NCBI GenBank assembly: GCA_033557465.1
Contig: CM066034.1
Location: 986,707,637-986,771,636, forward strand
Direction: 5' to 3'
Origin: Ichthyophis bannanicus
Lineage: Eukaryota > Chordata > Amphibia > Gymnophiona > Ichthyophiidae
Length of the DNA: 64,000 bases
Shown piece by piece: positions 11,573 to 22,963 of the stretch (position 1 is the first letter of the stretch; every line of letters begins with the position of its first letter). The notes beneath the pieces are model-generated. The model worked only from the letters and a program-made list of their open reading frames with translations. It ran no database searches and was not told the origin of the DNA. Made by a program: the position numbers and the translations under genes.

Positions 11573-11880
11573 AGACTTCATAAAACAAAATAAACACAAT
11601 AAAATAAATTATAAAATCATAAATACAGAAAAACATGATATAAAAAGGGAGACAAACTAAAAAAGAGTGGTATATGGATATACAACATGTAACATAAGGA
11701 TTGTCTATAAACAATACTCTAAAATGGCACATACATGCAATCAAAAATCAAACCAAAACCCAGAAGAAAAACATTAATTAATTTGAGACACAATTAACAT
11801 TAAAACTTGAATACAGATAAAAAGTGAACAATTAATAAGATTGAGAATGCAGAGCAAGAACGTAAATAGGACAAGCTATA

Positions 11881-12170
11881 TTTATTTATTTACATTCTCT
11901 TATATACCGCGCTATTCTGCATCAGTGCGGTTTACATTGAACTGAAATTACATTGAACAGGGCATTATAACTTGGAGATAACTATTTTACAGGGAACATG
12001 GGCTATGGAGGGTTAAGTGGCTTGCCCAAGACCACAAGGAGCACCTGTGGGACTAGAAACCCCAGTCCTTCCGGCCCAAGGTTGCTGTCCTCTAGTGGGA
12101 TTTGAACCACCAACCTTCCGGCCTGAAGTACCTTGCCCCAACCACTAGGCTACTCCTCCACTCCACATAT
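11881..12170 (-). repeat. tRNA-derived SINE with L2-type 3' tail
   Basis: The tRNA-like head is at the right end: the complement of CCACTAGGCTA is an A box, and GGATTTGAACC complements a B box. A shared core follows (complement of GTGGCTTGCCCAAGACCAC). The tail is a complement of GTAAACCGCACTGATGCAGA and GCGCGGTATA with (AAAT)n. It is nearly the same as the copy at 44471-44756. Confidence 0.85.
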
Positions 12171-12789
12171 ATAGAAGAATAGTGTCATATATGTAAACTC
12201 ACCTATAGAGGAAGATACAGTATTTTAGCAGTCTCTCCAGGAATTACATCCAAAGCAAAGCACTAGAGAATAAATGCATAGTAGTCAGCAAACAAGAAAT
12301 GCTTGCTGAAGGTGCCATATGTGAACTATGTAAGTGTAATATATGAACATCTTATACCCGGTTCCCGGTGAGAGTGCTGTGGAAACTTAAAAATATTTGA
12401 GGACTGATCTTACAGTAAGCAATAGAGAACATGCACTAATAAACTTGAAAAACCAGAAGGAAATGTACAACTAAAAGGAGTGTCAGAAGGAGCTTGAGAA
12501 GTAGAGGGAGCCTGCCAATCACAATGTAGAATTGTGCAGATTAGATTAAACCACTGGGACAACCCTTCCCCCCCCACCGGAGGGAGGTCAGAAGTGGCAG
12601 GCCATATATGCTGAAACACATGGCATGCCACAGCAACAAAGCGGTGGCAAAAAGCTGCCACTTTTAAAAGACTGCTGCTGCCACCTGCCTCCCCAAAAGA
12701 CTGAATTAGCAGCAGCAGGGCAGCTCTGGGGTGGGGCGTGCTCGGTGGGGGAGTGAAGCAGAGGGGAGCGAGGCAGCAAAGCAGAAAAC
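12171..12789. other. No recognised gene
   Basis: Sequence between the SINE and the DIRS RNase H piece. Open frames at 12410-12661 and 12588-12779 (minus) show no family motif. Part may be remnant of the hammerhead-bearing repeat or of DIRS. Confidence 0.35.
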
Positions 12790-12956
12790 CCTAGGTCAGC
12801 CCTGGAACAGTCCTCCAGGACAATAGGTCACTGCCGCAATAGGCCCTAAGACGGAGGCAACAGAAGAGGAGGTGCCTGCAGAAGCCACATCAGATCTCTG
12901 AAACACGCTTTCCTCAGCCAATCCAGTGCCACCAGGACAATCCTGCCTGGGTGGTG

Positions 12957-13086
12957 TTCTATTATTTATTTATTTATTACAAGCTCTTATATACCGCACT
13001 ATTTGGGATCAGCGCGGTTTACAATATAACAAAAGACCAGAACAACAAGCTGTTTGGTTTTACATTGAACAGGAAAGAGAACTCTA
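12957..13086 (-). repeat. L2/SINE 3' tail fragment
   Basis: (TATT)n is followed by TATACCGCACTATTTGGGATCAGCGCGGTTTACA, the inverted L2-type tail. The body is truncated and the Tigger-like element adjoins it. Confidence 0.7.
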
Positions 13087-13088
13087 TA

Positions 13089-14561
13089 CAGTCAAACCTC
13101 GGTTTTCGTATGCCCTGGTTTTCGTACGATTCGGTTTTCGTTGACTTTTTTCATCAAGATTTTGTTTCGGTTTTCGTACGTTGTCTCGGTTTTCGTACAG
13201 TTGAAAATGGAGCACCATCTTGTGGCCAGAAGTGGGATGCATTTATACGCTAACTACAGCATTTTACCCCCCCCCCCCCCCGTACCTGCCATGGATTAGC
13301 GTGAGCCAGCGATCTCCCACGGAGCTTGAGCCAGCGATTCTGCGGGACCTCTGGGGAGCCGAGGAGTTCAACGCTCCAGCGTGGCCTGCCCGAAACTGCT
13401 TCCTGCCCCGGACTCTCCCCCGATTGACGCTGCTGCCAGCCGCGGTATCCGGCACAGAAGAAAGCTGCCTGATAGGCTCCTGCGGGGCCTGCGGGCTGAG
13501 CCCTCACTATTGCCTGCGGTCTGAGCAGCGGTCTGATAAACGGGAGGAGGAACCTATTACAAACGTCTGGAGCTTGGCTGTCGCGCTGCAGAACTGAAGG
13601 GGAGATTTATCGGGACCAAGCAACATCCACGTGGCAGCCGCCGGCGCTTGTCACCATCCCTCACCAATACGATCTATCCTGAGAGGGGTACGTCTGCCTG
13701 CTGCCTCTTCCCCTGCACATCCCTTGAACCGGGACAGGAGCTGGTGACCGAATCTGCTTCTCCTTGGCGGCCCAGTCTCCCGCCGGGGCCCCTGCCCTCC
13801 CGATTGGATTCTGGGTGTCCTGCAGGCCTGCACACGCGGCCTCTCCTTGAAACCTTGCAGTCTGCAGCTGCAGGCTCCTGCTGGCACAGCCCCACGCTGT
13901 TCTCTGACTCTCACCTGTGTCAGGCTACTACCTTAGGGGGGCCGGAGGCAGCCTAAGACTCTCTGTCCCACTGTTTCTCAACTGCCTGCTGCTTGGCTGA
14001 CACTGCCTCTCCACCTCTCCCGACACTGTGTAGGAGTGGCTGCCCTACAGGCTGGTGTGACTTCGGGCACTGTCCTCTTTCTGGTGCCCTTACTTTTGCT
14101 GACATTGGCACTACCTCTCCTGACACTGTGAGCTTGGTAACTGGGTGTGATGGCTGCTAAGTTAAAAGGCAGGCTGGAGCCCCGATTGTGCAGACGGCCA
14201 AGATGGCTGTTCCCACCTCCGCTGCTGGTGGTGATTGCTCGATCCCCAGAGGGGAGAGCAGCTGGAGCTGGCTGGAGTGCGTCCCATATGCCAACAAAAG
14301 TCTTCAATAAAGGTAAAAGTGATGTTACATGCTCATTTATCCATTTCATTAGTCATTTATATGTATTTCTCATTGTTTTCTGTATGTAAAAAGATAGTTA
14401 TTCTCTATAAAATGTATTTTTTGTCAATATTTTTGGGTGTCTGGAACGGATTAATTGAATTTACATTATTTCTTATGGGAAATCTTGCTTCGGTTTTAGT
14501 CCGTTTCGGTTTTAGTCAGACTTTTTTGAACGGATTAATCATGAAAACCGAGGTTTGACTG
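13089..14561. mobile_element. Tigger-like (pogo/Tc1-mariner) non-autonomous DNA transposon
   Basis: Inverted termini starting CAGTCAAACCTCGGTTTTC at both ends are flanked by TA (13087-13088 and 14562-14563), the canonical pogo/mariner target. Subterminal repeats of CGGTTTTCGTA (left) and TCGGTTTTAGTC (right) multiply the tips. The right part with GAACGGATTAATTGAAT and TTTCTTATGGGAAA is typical of Tigger ends. No transposase is visible. About 900 bp inside (13300-14230) are strongly GC-rich, unlike the AT-rich flanks, and may be captured DNA or a leader. Confidence 0.85.
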
Positions 14562-14566
14562 TACCT

Positions 14567-16340
14567 CGAATCATATTCCCCCACCAGAGGCCACGAAGGA
14601 AACACGTACAGCAGGTGCTGACTTGGCTAAGGCGCAAAACGCCCTCGGACCCTGCCTCCCGTGCAGCTACTGAAGAAGCATCAAACTTTGGCAATGGAGC
14701 AGGTCCCATCAGATCCATTTTGGTGGCGACCCCAGTGACACAGAATCAACTGAAATGCCTTCTGACTCAACTCCCATTCTCCAGAATCCAGAGAGTGCTG
14801 GCTGAGAAAGTCCACTTCCATGTGTCCACCCCGGCAATGTGCTGAACCAACAAATCTCGGGGGTTCTTCTCCATCCAGACAAATCAGAAAGCCATCTCCA
14901 GAGCTACTCCGGCACTCCTCTTGCTACCTTGCCGACTGACATAAGCCAACCGCTGTAGCACTGTCTGAAAACACTCGAAACGCCTGACCCTTGACAAGGG
15001 GCCGGAAACACAAAAGAGCTAACCTGATGGCCCTCAAGGCCGGTGATGGACTACGCCTCCTCTCTGCTGTTCCAACAGCCCTGGGCCATATGGTCTTGGC
15101 AATGGGCTCACCAGGAGAAATCTCCAGCAGCATGCCCTTCCTCAGATGGACAGGGCTACTGCCACCACTGCAGGCTGTACTTCAATATCAACAGGTGCAG
15201 GAGCCTGCACTCGAATACCTGAAAACCCGGGGACCACAGAGTCAGAAAGAACCGTTACAGCGGTCACATGTGAGCATGCACCCATGGCACCATCTCTGCC
15301 AGCAATCAGACGAGCTAAAGATAATCCCAGACGCTGGGAGCCTGTGACGCACAGAATAGCGCCAGACAATCCAACAGTCTTTTGGACTTTGGCAGAAAAA
15401 CTCTGCCCACTCAAGTGTCAAAAACGTGCTCAGAGAACCTCCAGGGACTGGGAAAGCAACAGCTGGCTCTTTCCTTAAATGATCACACCCAGCTGAGGCT
15501 TTCCAAAAAGGACAGCACACAGGATGCTACCCAAAACACTTCTGAAAGGGAACGGGACCAGATGAGCCAATCATCCAGATACAGATGGACACAGATCCCT
15601 CAGTGCCGCAGCCGCCACCACCACCATGACATTTGAGAATGTCCTCAGGTTGGTGGATAGCCCAAAAGGGAGCACAGCAAACTGATAGTGAGAGGCAAGC
15701 ATGGTAAAACAGATATTTTTGCTGACCCACCCAGATCAACCAGATCCAGAGAAGCCAAGAACCCCCCCTCGGTGCACTGCTTGAATCACAAAGCATAAAA
15801 GTTTCCATCTAGAAGCACAGGTGCTCGTTGACCCTCTTAAGATCCAGAAAGGGCTGGAAGAAACCATCCTTTTTAGGCACCTTGAAATAGATGGAGTATC
15901 TGCCCTTGTCCCGCTCATCTGGGGGGAGGGGGGGCACCAGCATCTTTAAAACACAGCAACTTGTCCAAGGTAGTCCATACAAAGACACTTTTGATTGCAG
16001 ACCCACAAGGGGAGATGACCAAAGCATCCAGAATTGGCTCTTTGCATTCCAGGTCATAGCCGAACTGAATGGTGTCTAGCACTCTGTGATCCTTGATAAC
16101 CTAGGCCCACTCCTGAAAGAAGAAAGACAAACAAGGGAATGGGCCCCCAAACCTTCACTGTGGAGCCTGATGGAGTCCTCTTCTGGAGAGGACAGAGTCC
16201 CTGAGCCCACACATTCCATGAAAGGACTGAGAACAAGCTTGATGCCCGGAAGCAGAGAAGAACGAACTTTCATCATTACCGACATGGAAAACTGAGACCC
16301 CCGGGGATCTGGCCAGTGCAACCTCGGTGGATGGAAGGAA
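14567..16340 (-). pseudogene. DIRS RNase H and reverse transcriptase, decayed
   Basis: At 15809-16057 the minus frame reads YSIYFKVPKKDGFFQP then LDLKRVNEHL, the DIRS/gypsy-like RT fingers (a 'YS.YF.VPKKDG..RPILDL..LN' type motif). The palm follows in other frames at 15527-15808. RNase H sequence with FRVFSDSATAVGL (asparagine/aspartate position intact) and LVQHIAGVD is seen at about 14760-15130. Several frameshifts and stops are present. Confidence 0.72.
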
Positions 16341-16419
16341 GCTCATGAGAAAGGAAGGCAGTAAGATTTAATCTCACCCAGATCCTTATCAGCTTCTCCA
16401 AATCAGCTCTTCTCCTTAA

Positions 16420-17212
16420 CCCGTTTTGGACAGCTCGCATATTCTCTCTGTGTTCTGGATGATTTATTAGATTTGTTACACTCAAACAACTATGAAACAC
16501 CGACAATAATAAAAAATATTAAAACTTTGCAGAAAATAGAAGTTTCACATAGTGTATGTTTTCATACACTGGTCCAATATAGTATATTGTCCGTCTTCAG
16601 AAAAGATAGGATTCAGTTCCAATATTCATTGACATAAACATACTGTATGATACTATTGAAACTGCAGTTTTCATTTAAAACACTATTATGATATAATATA
16701 GTTTGTCAACAGTTCATTCTGATGGCGGAATATGATACACGTGAAAACACTTCTGATGCAGTGCGTCGATATTGCACCATTGAAACACCTAGAACAGAAT
16801 GCTTGACAGCAATTAGTTTCAACAACATATTAGCCCAGCGTATGAAAAACATACAAGGCCGATATACACACCAATAACTCTGACACTAAGCAACTTACAG
16901 TTATCTAAACCTATTTTCTAAAGTCTACAAATAACTACTATTTTGCAAATAAAAGTATTACAGCATTATAAGCTACTTACTATTTTTTGTGATCTTTTTA
17001 TGTTGAGCCGCCAGTACTGTCAAAATTAGCAAACTTTGAATACCTATTAAACTAACTAGATCTCAGATAAAAAATCTGTATATAACGCTTTTTGACATAA
17101 CGATAATAGCTAAACATAGTTCCATTGAATTTATAACCATTAATTAGTAAAACAGTTGAGTAGTAAGTATGGAAACCTTATGTATGTAAAACATACGCTG
17201 GTCCAAAATGGG
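16420..17212. mobile_element. piggyBac-type MITE
   Basis: The tips CCCGTTTTGGAC and (inverted) GTCCAAAATGGG lie between TTAA at 16416-16419 and 17213-17216, the piggyBac target. The second-tier motif CATACRCTGGTCCA occurs near both the left interior (about 16563) and the right tip (about 17191). There is no transposase; the body is AT-rich. It interrupts the DIRS. Confidence 0.85.
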
Positions 17213-17216
17213 TTAA

Positions 17217-17493
17217 AAGCCAGTTGGGCCAACTGGGCTTGGAAAATGAGTCTGCTGCCCAGTGTTGGAGCCAAAACCAGTGCCGTGACACAGGGCACCA
17301 TCTCTGGCCGCCAAACGTACCAGGTCATACATGGCATCAGAAAGGAAAGCCACAGCAGACTCCAAAGGAGTGATAGTATCAGGCAGAAAAGACTGAATCC
17401 ACTAGAGCAGCGTTTAGACATCAGACTGACATACGGCCAGCTACAGAATAAGAGCCGCCATGGCAAACTACTAGCTCTTCAATAACAAATCCA

Positions 17494-17524
<31 letters not shown>

Positions 17525-18093
17525 GTGCCATCAAGTCAGTGTTGACTCATAGCGACCCAGTTACCTCTGGGTTTTCTTGGCAATGTTTCACCGGAAGTAG
17601 ATTGCCAGCTTTTTCTTCTGAGGCAATGGCGGGTAAAGTGACTTGCCCAAGGTCACAAGGAGTGCCAGTGGGAATTAAACCCTTGATCTTCTGGGTATGA
17701 GGCAGTTGCTCTAACCACTAGGCTACTCCTCCACCTTATGATCCAGAAAATCCTTTTAAGGCTGCTATTCCACAGGAATGGTGGTCTGTCTGTTAACTGC
17801 CATGACCTGCACATCCTCCTTGGAAAAACCAAACCACTCAACACACTCCTTCTATGGGAGAGCATATATCTTCTTACACACCCTTAACCCCTCAGGCAGG
17901 GACCCACTCTGACCGGATCATATCCTTGATCACAACTCGGAAAGGGAAGACAGTAGTGGATTACCACACCCCCTTGAAGGAGAGCGTGCCCCTTCAGCTC
18001 CTGCTCAGTGCTAGAAGCATCTGTCAAGGTCAAGGCGGATGAGACCCTGGCAATCAACGCCATCAGCTCCTCCTTCCGGAAAAGGCAGATCAT
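17217..18093 (-). pseudogene. DIRS gag-like region, interrupted by a SINE
   Basis: By position this is the gag of the second DIRS. Short minus frames at 17140-17466 and 17884-18093 flank a SINE and resemble the corresponding segment of the DIRS at 23984-24644 in order and composition rather than in a single catalytic motif. It stops where the L1-derived insertion begins. Confidence 0.5.
17494..17745 (-). repeat. tRNA-derived SINE with RTE/BovB-type 3' tail
   Basis: A poly(A) tail (seen as about 28 T at 17495-17522) is followed by AAGTGCCATCAAGTCAGTG and GACTCATAGCGACC, the inverted RTE 3' end also seen at 37717-37752. The tRNA head lies at the right (complement of CCACTAGGCTA). The core (TGACTTGCCCAAGGTCACAA) is shared with the L2-tailed SINEs. 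Confidence 0.85.
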
Positions 18094-18110
18094 AAAAGAG
18101 CAATAAAAGG

Positions 18111-19674
18111 TGGCTGGGTTCCAAGATGGCGGAGGAGTAGACGCCGCTCATGGGTGCGGAGTGGCTGAGAGGTGGACGCTGACCCGATGGGGAAATAAAA
18201 GGAAGCAAACGACAGCGAAGCCCCCGGCTTCCTCAACACCCCTAGGCCTCTATTGTTCCCTTCTGTACAACTCGTTCGGCGGGTATGGCTTCAGCGGATC
18301 CCTCTGGTGGAGTGGGGGATCTGAGCCGTGACGGAGTTGATCTCGGTCCCGTTCAGCTGTTGCCGCCGCAACCCGGTAGAGGTCGAGAGGAGGAGGTAGG
18401 AGCTGAAGTGTCTCCGGGTCAGGAGGTCGGCTCCGTGTGTGGGGGCTCCTCCTCTCTATCGGTCCCGAGGCCTGGTGAGCAGTCTGAAGGAGTCGTGGAG
18501 GTGGTTCGCTCTATTGAGGATGGTTCGGGAGGTGCTCGAAGGAAAATTGGCTCGTCAGTCTGCAGAGTTCTGGGTAACATGCGGCTTAAAGAAACCAGCT
18601 AAAGTTACATTAGATAGCTTATGGGAGGCTCTCTCTTCTCTCCAGAGTTCCCTTGCTCCTGTTCTGGGTGCTTTATCTCAGGAATTTCTTTTAAAGGCCG
18701 GTGTGTGGCGGTGGAATCGAAATGTGCGGAGCAGGCTGATAAAGTTGCGCTGCTAGAGACAAAGGTAAAAGATTTGCAAGCTGTGGGTGAGACTTTCTCC
18801 AAGGAGCTTTTGATTTCTTTGAGGCGACTGGAATATATGGGCAACTCCTTGAGGAGGAATAACTTGCGCTTTTTGAATTTTCCAAAATCACCCTTGTTGG
18901 AACCCCTGGTTCTTGTTCGAAGATACCTCATGGAGGTTCTTTTGATGCCCCAAGACAATTTGCCACCTATTGTTAAGGTTCAATATGTTGCTATTTCTTC
19001 TGGGACTGGGGATGTGGTGGGATCTGGGGGTACTGCTGGGGTTGATCAAATGGGATTGTCTGATTTCCTGGAGAATTCCCTGGAGGTGGTGACCAGTAGG
19101 GCAACTATGGTAGTCAGCTTTGCCTTCGAGTCTGACCGCAATGCTGTCCTTAGGTTATATTTCCGTAGGATTTCTTTTTCCCAGTTTTTGTGTTCAAAAA
19201 TCTCGATATTTCCTGATTTGTCGAGGGATACCCAAAAGAGGCGGAAGGAGTTTCTGGCTTTACGCCAGAGAGCTACTGCCTTAGGTGCCCAATTTAAATT
19301 GAGGTATCCTTGTAAGTGTGATTTATTATATCAGACTAAGCATTTTCTGTTTTTTGAGCCTGTGCAACTGATTAATTTTCTTCAGGCAAGGGAGGCGGGG
19401 GGGGAGGGGTAACTCCTGTACTGGCTGCCATTTGTGTTATCTTTGCTCATATGATGTTGGGGAGTTTTTTCTCTTTTTCTTTCTTTTCTTTTGATGTTTC
19501 TTGTTTGGAACCGTATTGGGGTTGTATTATTGGGGTCTATTTACTGGGATAAATTTGTATTATGTGGTTGGTATTTGTTTTTTCTTGGATTGTTTTTGTG
19601 GTATGTAACCCACTTATTTCCTTTTCATGTTTCAATTGTTCTATTGAAATTTGTTAAATATAAAATAAAATAAA
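18111..19674 (+). mobile_element. L1-derived element with ORF1 only (HAL1-like), complete with TSD
   Basis: The 5' end (GGTTCCAAGATGGCGGAGG) is a typical L1 start. ORF1 follows and then directly a short 3' UTR and A-rich tail; there is no ORF2. Flanking repeats of about 16 bp (AAAAGAGCAATAAAAGG at 18094-18110, AAAAGAGCAACATAAGG just after the tail) show a single target-primed insertion. The element is therefore 1.56 kb by design or by an ancestral deletion rather than by 5' truncation. Confidence 0.8.
18285..19412 (+). pseudogene. L1 ORF1 protein, two frameshifts
   Basis: ORF1p is the RNA-binding chaperone of L1. The frame starts at ATG 18285, shifts at about 18500-18560 and returns at about 18700-18720. 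A short coiled-coil (CAEQADKVALLETKVKDLQ) precedes the RRM-like part (RRNNLRFLNFPKSPLL, then LPPIVKVQYVA). The C-terminal domain carries SRDTQKRRKEFLALRQ and the YPCKCDLLYQ segment. The order of coiled coil, RRM and CTD is that of the L1 family. Confidence 0.8.
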
Positions 19675-19690
19675 AAAGAGCAACATAAGG

Positions 19691-19965
19691 TAAACATAAA
19701 AATAGTAACAGTACCCATACCAACCCATCCCAGAACTCAAAAAACAAACAAACAAACTCCATCCCACAAAAAAAACAAAACCTTTTAAACCCCTATTGTA
19801 GTACCAAAAGCTTGCTTAAAAAGAAAAGTCTCAACAGCCTTTCAAAAGGGCTGAAAATCGTCCAACAAATCAAAGCTCCCAAGGAAGGGAATGCCACAAT
19901 TGCGGACCTTGAACAGAGAATGCCTTATCCTTATGTTTAGCTTTACGTATTGCACGGGCAGAAAG
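19691..19965 (-). pseudogene. L2 LINE, C-terminal part of ORF2 (left side of split copy)
   Basis: The minus translation includes KAFSVQGPQLWHSLPWEL, the L2 'RAFSVAAPRLWNSLPLELR' type C-terminal motif. It continues the L2 copy found beyond the DIRS at 26276-27330. Lineage assignment is by motif. Confidence 0.72.
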
Positions 19966-19984
19966 AGTAGTTACTCACCTGTAA

Positions 19985-20150
19985 CAGGTGTTCTCCAGGG
20001 ACAGCAGGAATCAGTCCTCACATATGGGTGACGTTGGCACCGACGGAGCCCTCACGGAAGCATCCCCCCAGCTTTCAAAGAAAACCTTTGGTAGATGGCA
20101 CCATGCATGCGTGGTCCCCTTCTTGCCCAAGGGTGCCATCTTTCTCAGTC
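19985..20150 (+). repeat. DIRS inverted terminal repeat, left copy
   Basis: It pairs with 26105-26272. The shared core includes CAGTCCTCACATATGG, GGCACCGA and CAGCTTTCAAAGAAA. The outermost bases (TTACTCACCTGTAACAGGTG) are inverted in the internal complementary region. Confidence 0.9.
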
Positions 20151-20222
20151 AGATGACATAGTTAAAAGACGGCAAAAGAAGATGGCATAAATTGTACAGC
20201 AACTCGAAGGGGAGGAGGGAGG

Positions 20223-20340
20223 GTTGTGAGGACCAATTCCTGCTGTCCTCGGAGAACACCCGTTACAGGTGAGTAACTATGCTTTCTCTGAGAACAAGCA
20301 GGAAGTCAGTCCTCACATATGGGGCTCCCCAGCTACAGGC
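20223..20340 (-). repeat. DIRS internal complementary region
   Basis: Its first half (CCTGCTGTCCTCGGAGAACA, ACAGGTGAGTAACT) complements the left outer end. Its second half (GAACAAGCAGGAAGTCAGTC) matches the inverted right outer end. Confidence 0.88.
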
Positions 20341-20412
20341 TACCGAAGCCCATAGCAAAAAAATAGGGGCTCCCTAAAGGGGAGTCGCAAGCAGCAGCAA
20401 ATGAGTCCGTGT

Positions 20413-22000
20413 TCACAGACCACAGTAGGACCCCTGTGTCCAATGAAACCAGCACTCGAGTAGCCTGAACACAGAAGGGTTGGATGGTAGGAGTTGCCTA
20501 AACACTGAAAAGGTTACGGAGCACAGCCTGGCCGAATGCACTGTCCCGTCAGGACTCTCTTTCCAGGCAGTAATGAGCTGTGAAGGTATGGACTGAAGAT
20601 GAGGTGGTGGCCCGGCAGATGTCCACCATCGGGACAGAGCACAAGTTTGCCACAGAGGACGCCATGGCCCTGATACGGTGTGCCGTGACATGGCCTTCCA
20701 GCGGGAGCCTCACCTGTTCATAAGCGAGGGTGATACAGTCCGCCATCCAGGTGGAGAGTGTATGCTTGGTCACCGCCTCCCCCAGCATACTGGTGTCATA
20801 GAAGATGAAAAGCTGAGAAGCTTTGTGGTGGCCCTGAGTGCGCTGGATATAGAAGGACAAAGCCCTCTTACAGTCCAAGGTGTGAAGGACCGTCTCCGCC
20901 TGACTGGATTGAGTTCTTGGAAAGTAGGTAGGGAGCACCACTTACTGGTTGAGATGGAAAGGCGATACTACCTTTGACATGAATTTGGGGTGCATGCGAA
21001 GCAATGTTCCCTCTAATTTTCTGTAGGCTGTATGCGCATAAAATATCAGCTGTGTGCAGCTTTTGAAGGAAGGTTAAATTTTTGTGCGCCACATAACGAC
21101 TTGGAGTTATATACTTTAAAATTTGACTACATGTCAGAATACAGTATGTACACCACACTGATTTTAATCAAATTAAATGAAAATAGACGATTACTAAATG
21201 AAGTGGGAAATTTCTAGTAATTACAATCATAACTTTTAAATTTTAAGACGTCTGTGTTGTTTTCTATCAGAATCAGAGCCATAATTTTTGTGCGCTCTGT
21301 TGTAAAGTATGTGCGCTCGCTCGGCGAGGTGTGTGCACGCGCACATGCGCACAGCTTAGAGGAAACAGTGGTGCGAAGCACCACCCTGTTCTTGTAGAAT
21401 CTGGTATAAGACGCCTCCACCACAAGGGCCTAGAGCTTGCTAACTCTGCAAGCGGAGGTGAGCGCAACCAGAAAAGACACCTTCCAAGAGAGGACACGAA
21501 GGTGGCAGGTAGGCAGAGGCTCGAAAGGTGGGCGAGTGAGCTGCCCCAACACTACGTTGAGTTCCTATTTGGTTGCCGGAGGGCAAACCGGGGACTTTGA
21601 TAGGAGCAAGCCCCAAAGAAAACGGGTCACCAAAGGTTGGACCGAGAGGGACTTACCATCCACCAGATGGTGATGCACTCGGACGGAGTTAGACTTGAGC
21701 CTGGAATGAGAGAGATGGAAAAGGTACTGTAACACCAGTCCCACTGGGCAGGAGAACAGGTCAGCCCCATGCTCGGAGCACCAAGCCGAGAACCTGCACC
21801 AATTGAGGGCGTAAGCCTTCTTCGTAGACGCCTTGCGAGAGAGGCCTTCAGAATCTCTTCCACCTCAACCAAAAGGTTGAAAAGGACCCAAGTCACCCTC
21901 TCAGCAGCCATGCTGTCAGCGACAGGGACCCCAGGTTGGGGTGCAGAAGAGAACTCCCCTCCTGAGACCGGAGTCCCGGGACGGTCCCCAAGGGGATGGG
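20413..22000 (-). pseudogene. DIRS tyrosine recombinase, interrupted by a hAT MITE
   Basis: The C-terminal half (20941-20413) has TLDCKRALSFYI, WMADCITLAYEQ, the HxxR box as AHRIRAMASS, and VHTFTAHYCLE with the nucleophile tyrosine. The N-terminal half (about 21379-22000) lies right of the MITE and is frameshifted. The insertion falls between the first arginine region and the HxxR box. Confidence 0.8.
21002..21370. mobile_element. hAT MITE (copy 1)
   Basis: The tips CAATGTTCCCTCTAA and (inverted) CACTGTTCCCTCTAAG are flanked by 8-bp duplications ATGCGAAG (20994-21001) and GTGCGAAG (21371-21378). Most of the body matches the copy at 60422-60764, including GTAGGCTG, AAAATATCAGCTGTG and GCGCACAGCTTAGAGG. 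An alternating purine-pyrimidine stretch (GTGTGTGCACGCGCACATGC) lies near the right tip. Confidence 0.9.
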
Positions 22001-22048
22001 GGTCCCCACCACAAACCAGAGGAGCAGCAGGAACCACGGTTGCCTGGG

Positions 22049-22767
22049 TCACCAAGGGGCTATCAGGATGAGCAAGGCCCTGTCGCAGAGGGTCCTGAAC
22101 AAGATCTTCGCGATCAGCAGCATGGGAGGGAAGGCGTGCATGAGGCCCTCCAACCATGAGACAAGGAATGTGTCCGCTGCCACTCTGGAGGGGTGGGCCT
22201 GCCAGGAACAGAAGAGGGGCAATTGGACGTTGTCCAGCCTGGTGAAAAGGTCCATCATGGCCAGAGCTGGACAAGCCAACTGGCTACTCTGGGGTCTAGC
22301 TGCCACTCATGCGGCTTGAGGACTATGCTAGCCTACCGGCTAGAAGGTTGTCCTGGCATGGCAGGTACACTGTTCGCAGGAGGATACCCTGTTGGACTGC
22401 GTACGAGCAGAGGACCAGTGCCTCCTGACAAAGGGTACAAGACCCCGTAGTCCCCTGTCTGTTCACATAGAACATAGCCACCTGGTTGTCCGTCTGGACC
22501 AGCACCAGTTGGTGATGCAGGTGGTGGCAGAAGACTCAAAGGGCTAAAGTATATGACTCGGAGCTCCAGGAGGTTGATCTGCTGGATGCTCTCATCTGGT
22601 GACCAGTTGCTCTGGGTGTGGAGCTCCCTGCAGTATGCTCCCCAGCTGAGCAGGGAGGCACCCGTAGTGAGGACACTTGAGGTGCTCAGGCATGAAAAGG
22701 CATGCCTGGCTCGAGATGCTGGAGAGACTACCATCAGACCAAGCAATCTGCCAGTTAGCGGGTACAA
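22049..22767 (-). pseudogene. DIRS RNase H domain
   Basis: MLVQTDNQVAMFYVNRQG carries the RNase H 'TDN..A..Y.N.QG' motif of DIRS (catalytic Asp). The upstream frame has SWGAYCRELHTQSNW and NLLELRVIYF, and the distal part reads LILIAPW. Frames alternate, so it is decayed. Confidence 0.82.
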
Positions 22768-22963
22768 AGACTCTGTCTCCGAGGTGACCTGTGGCCTGAG
22801 ATCACTGGTCCCAGAGGCACAACTGCGCCACCCTCATGTGGAGGCGAGTGTCTGGGGTGACGTGGATGGTGAAGGCCATGTGCCCAAGGAGGCGCAGAAG
22901 CAGCTGGGCGGGCACCGAGGGGCGGTACTGTATGTCCCATGCCAGAGTCCCGAGTCAGTCGGC

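Larger units (their letters stand above)
10650..18093 (-). mobile_element. Second DIRS element, 5'-truncated and interrupted by at least five insertions
   Basis: Reading right to left, gag-like sequence lies at 17217-18093, RT at about 15527-16340, RNase H at 14570-15150 and 12790-12955, and the recombinase C-terminus at 11150-11465. An internal complementary region lies at about 11040-11110. A terminal repeat begins near 10655: TCCTTTCCTTGAGTCCTGCTAGAC there is the near-perfect complement of 11050-11080. The right-hand terminal repeat is missing. Insertions inside it are a hammerhead-bearing repeat and a SINE (11500-12170), an L2/SINE tail (12957-13086), a Tigger-like element (13089-14561), a piggyBac MITE (16420-17212) and a SINE (17494-17745). 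Confidence 0.78.

Noticed and set aside
11881..12170. True tRNA genes at the A-box/B-box sequences
   Set aside because: The boxes are parts of SINEs with shared cores and LINE tails; no complete cloverleaf with acceptor stem is present.
13220..13597. 125-codon frame inside the Tigger-like element as a transposase
   Set aside because: No helix-turn-helix or DDE motifs; Pro/Ala/Ser-rich translation of GC-rich DNA.
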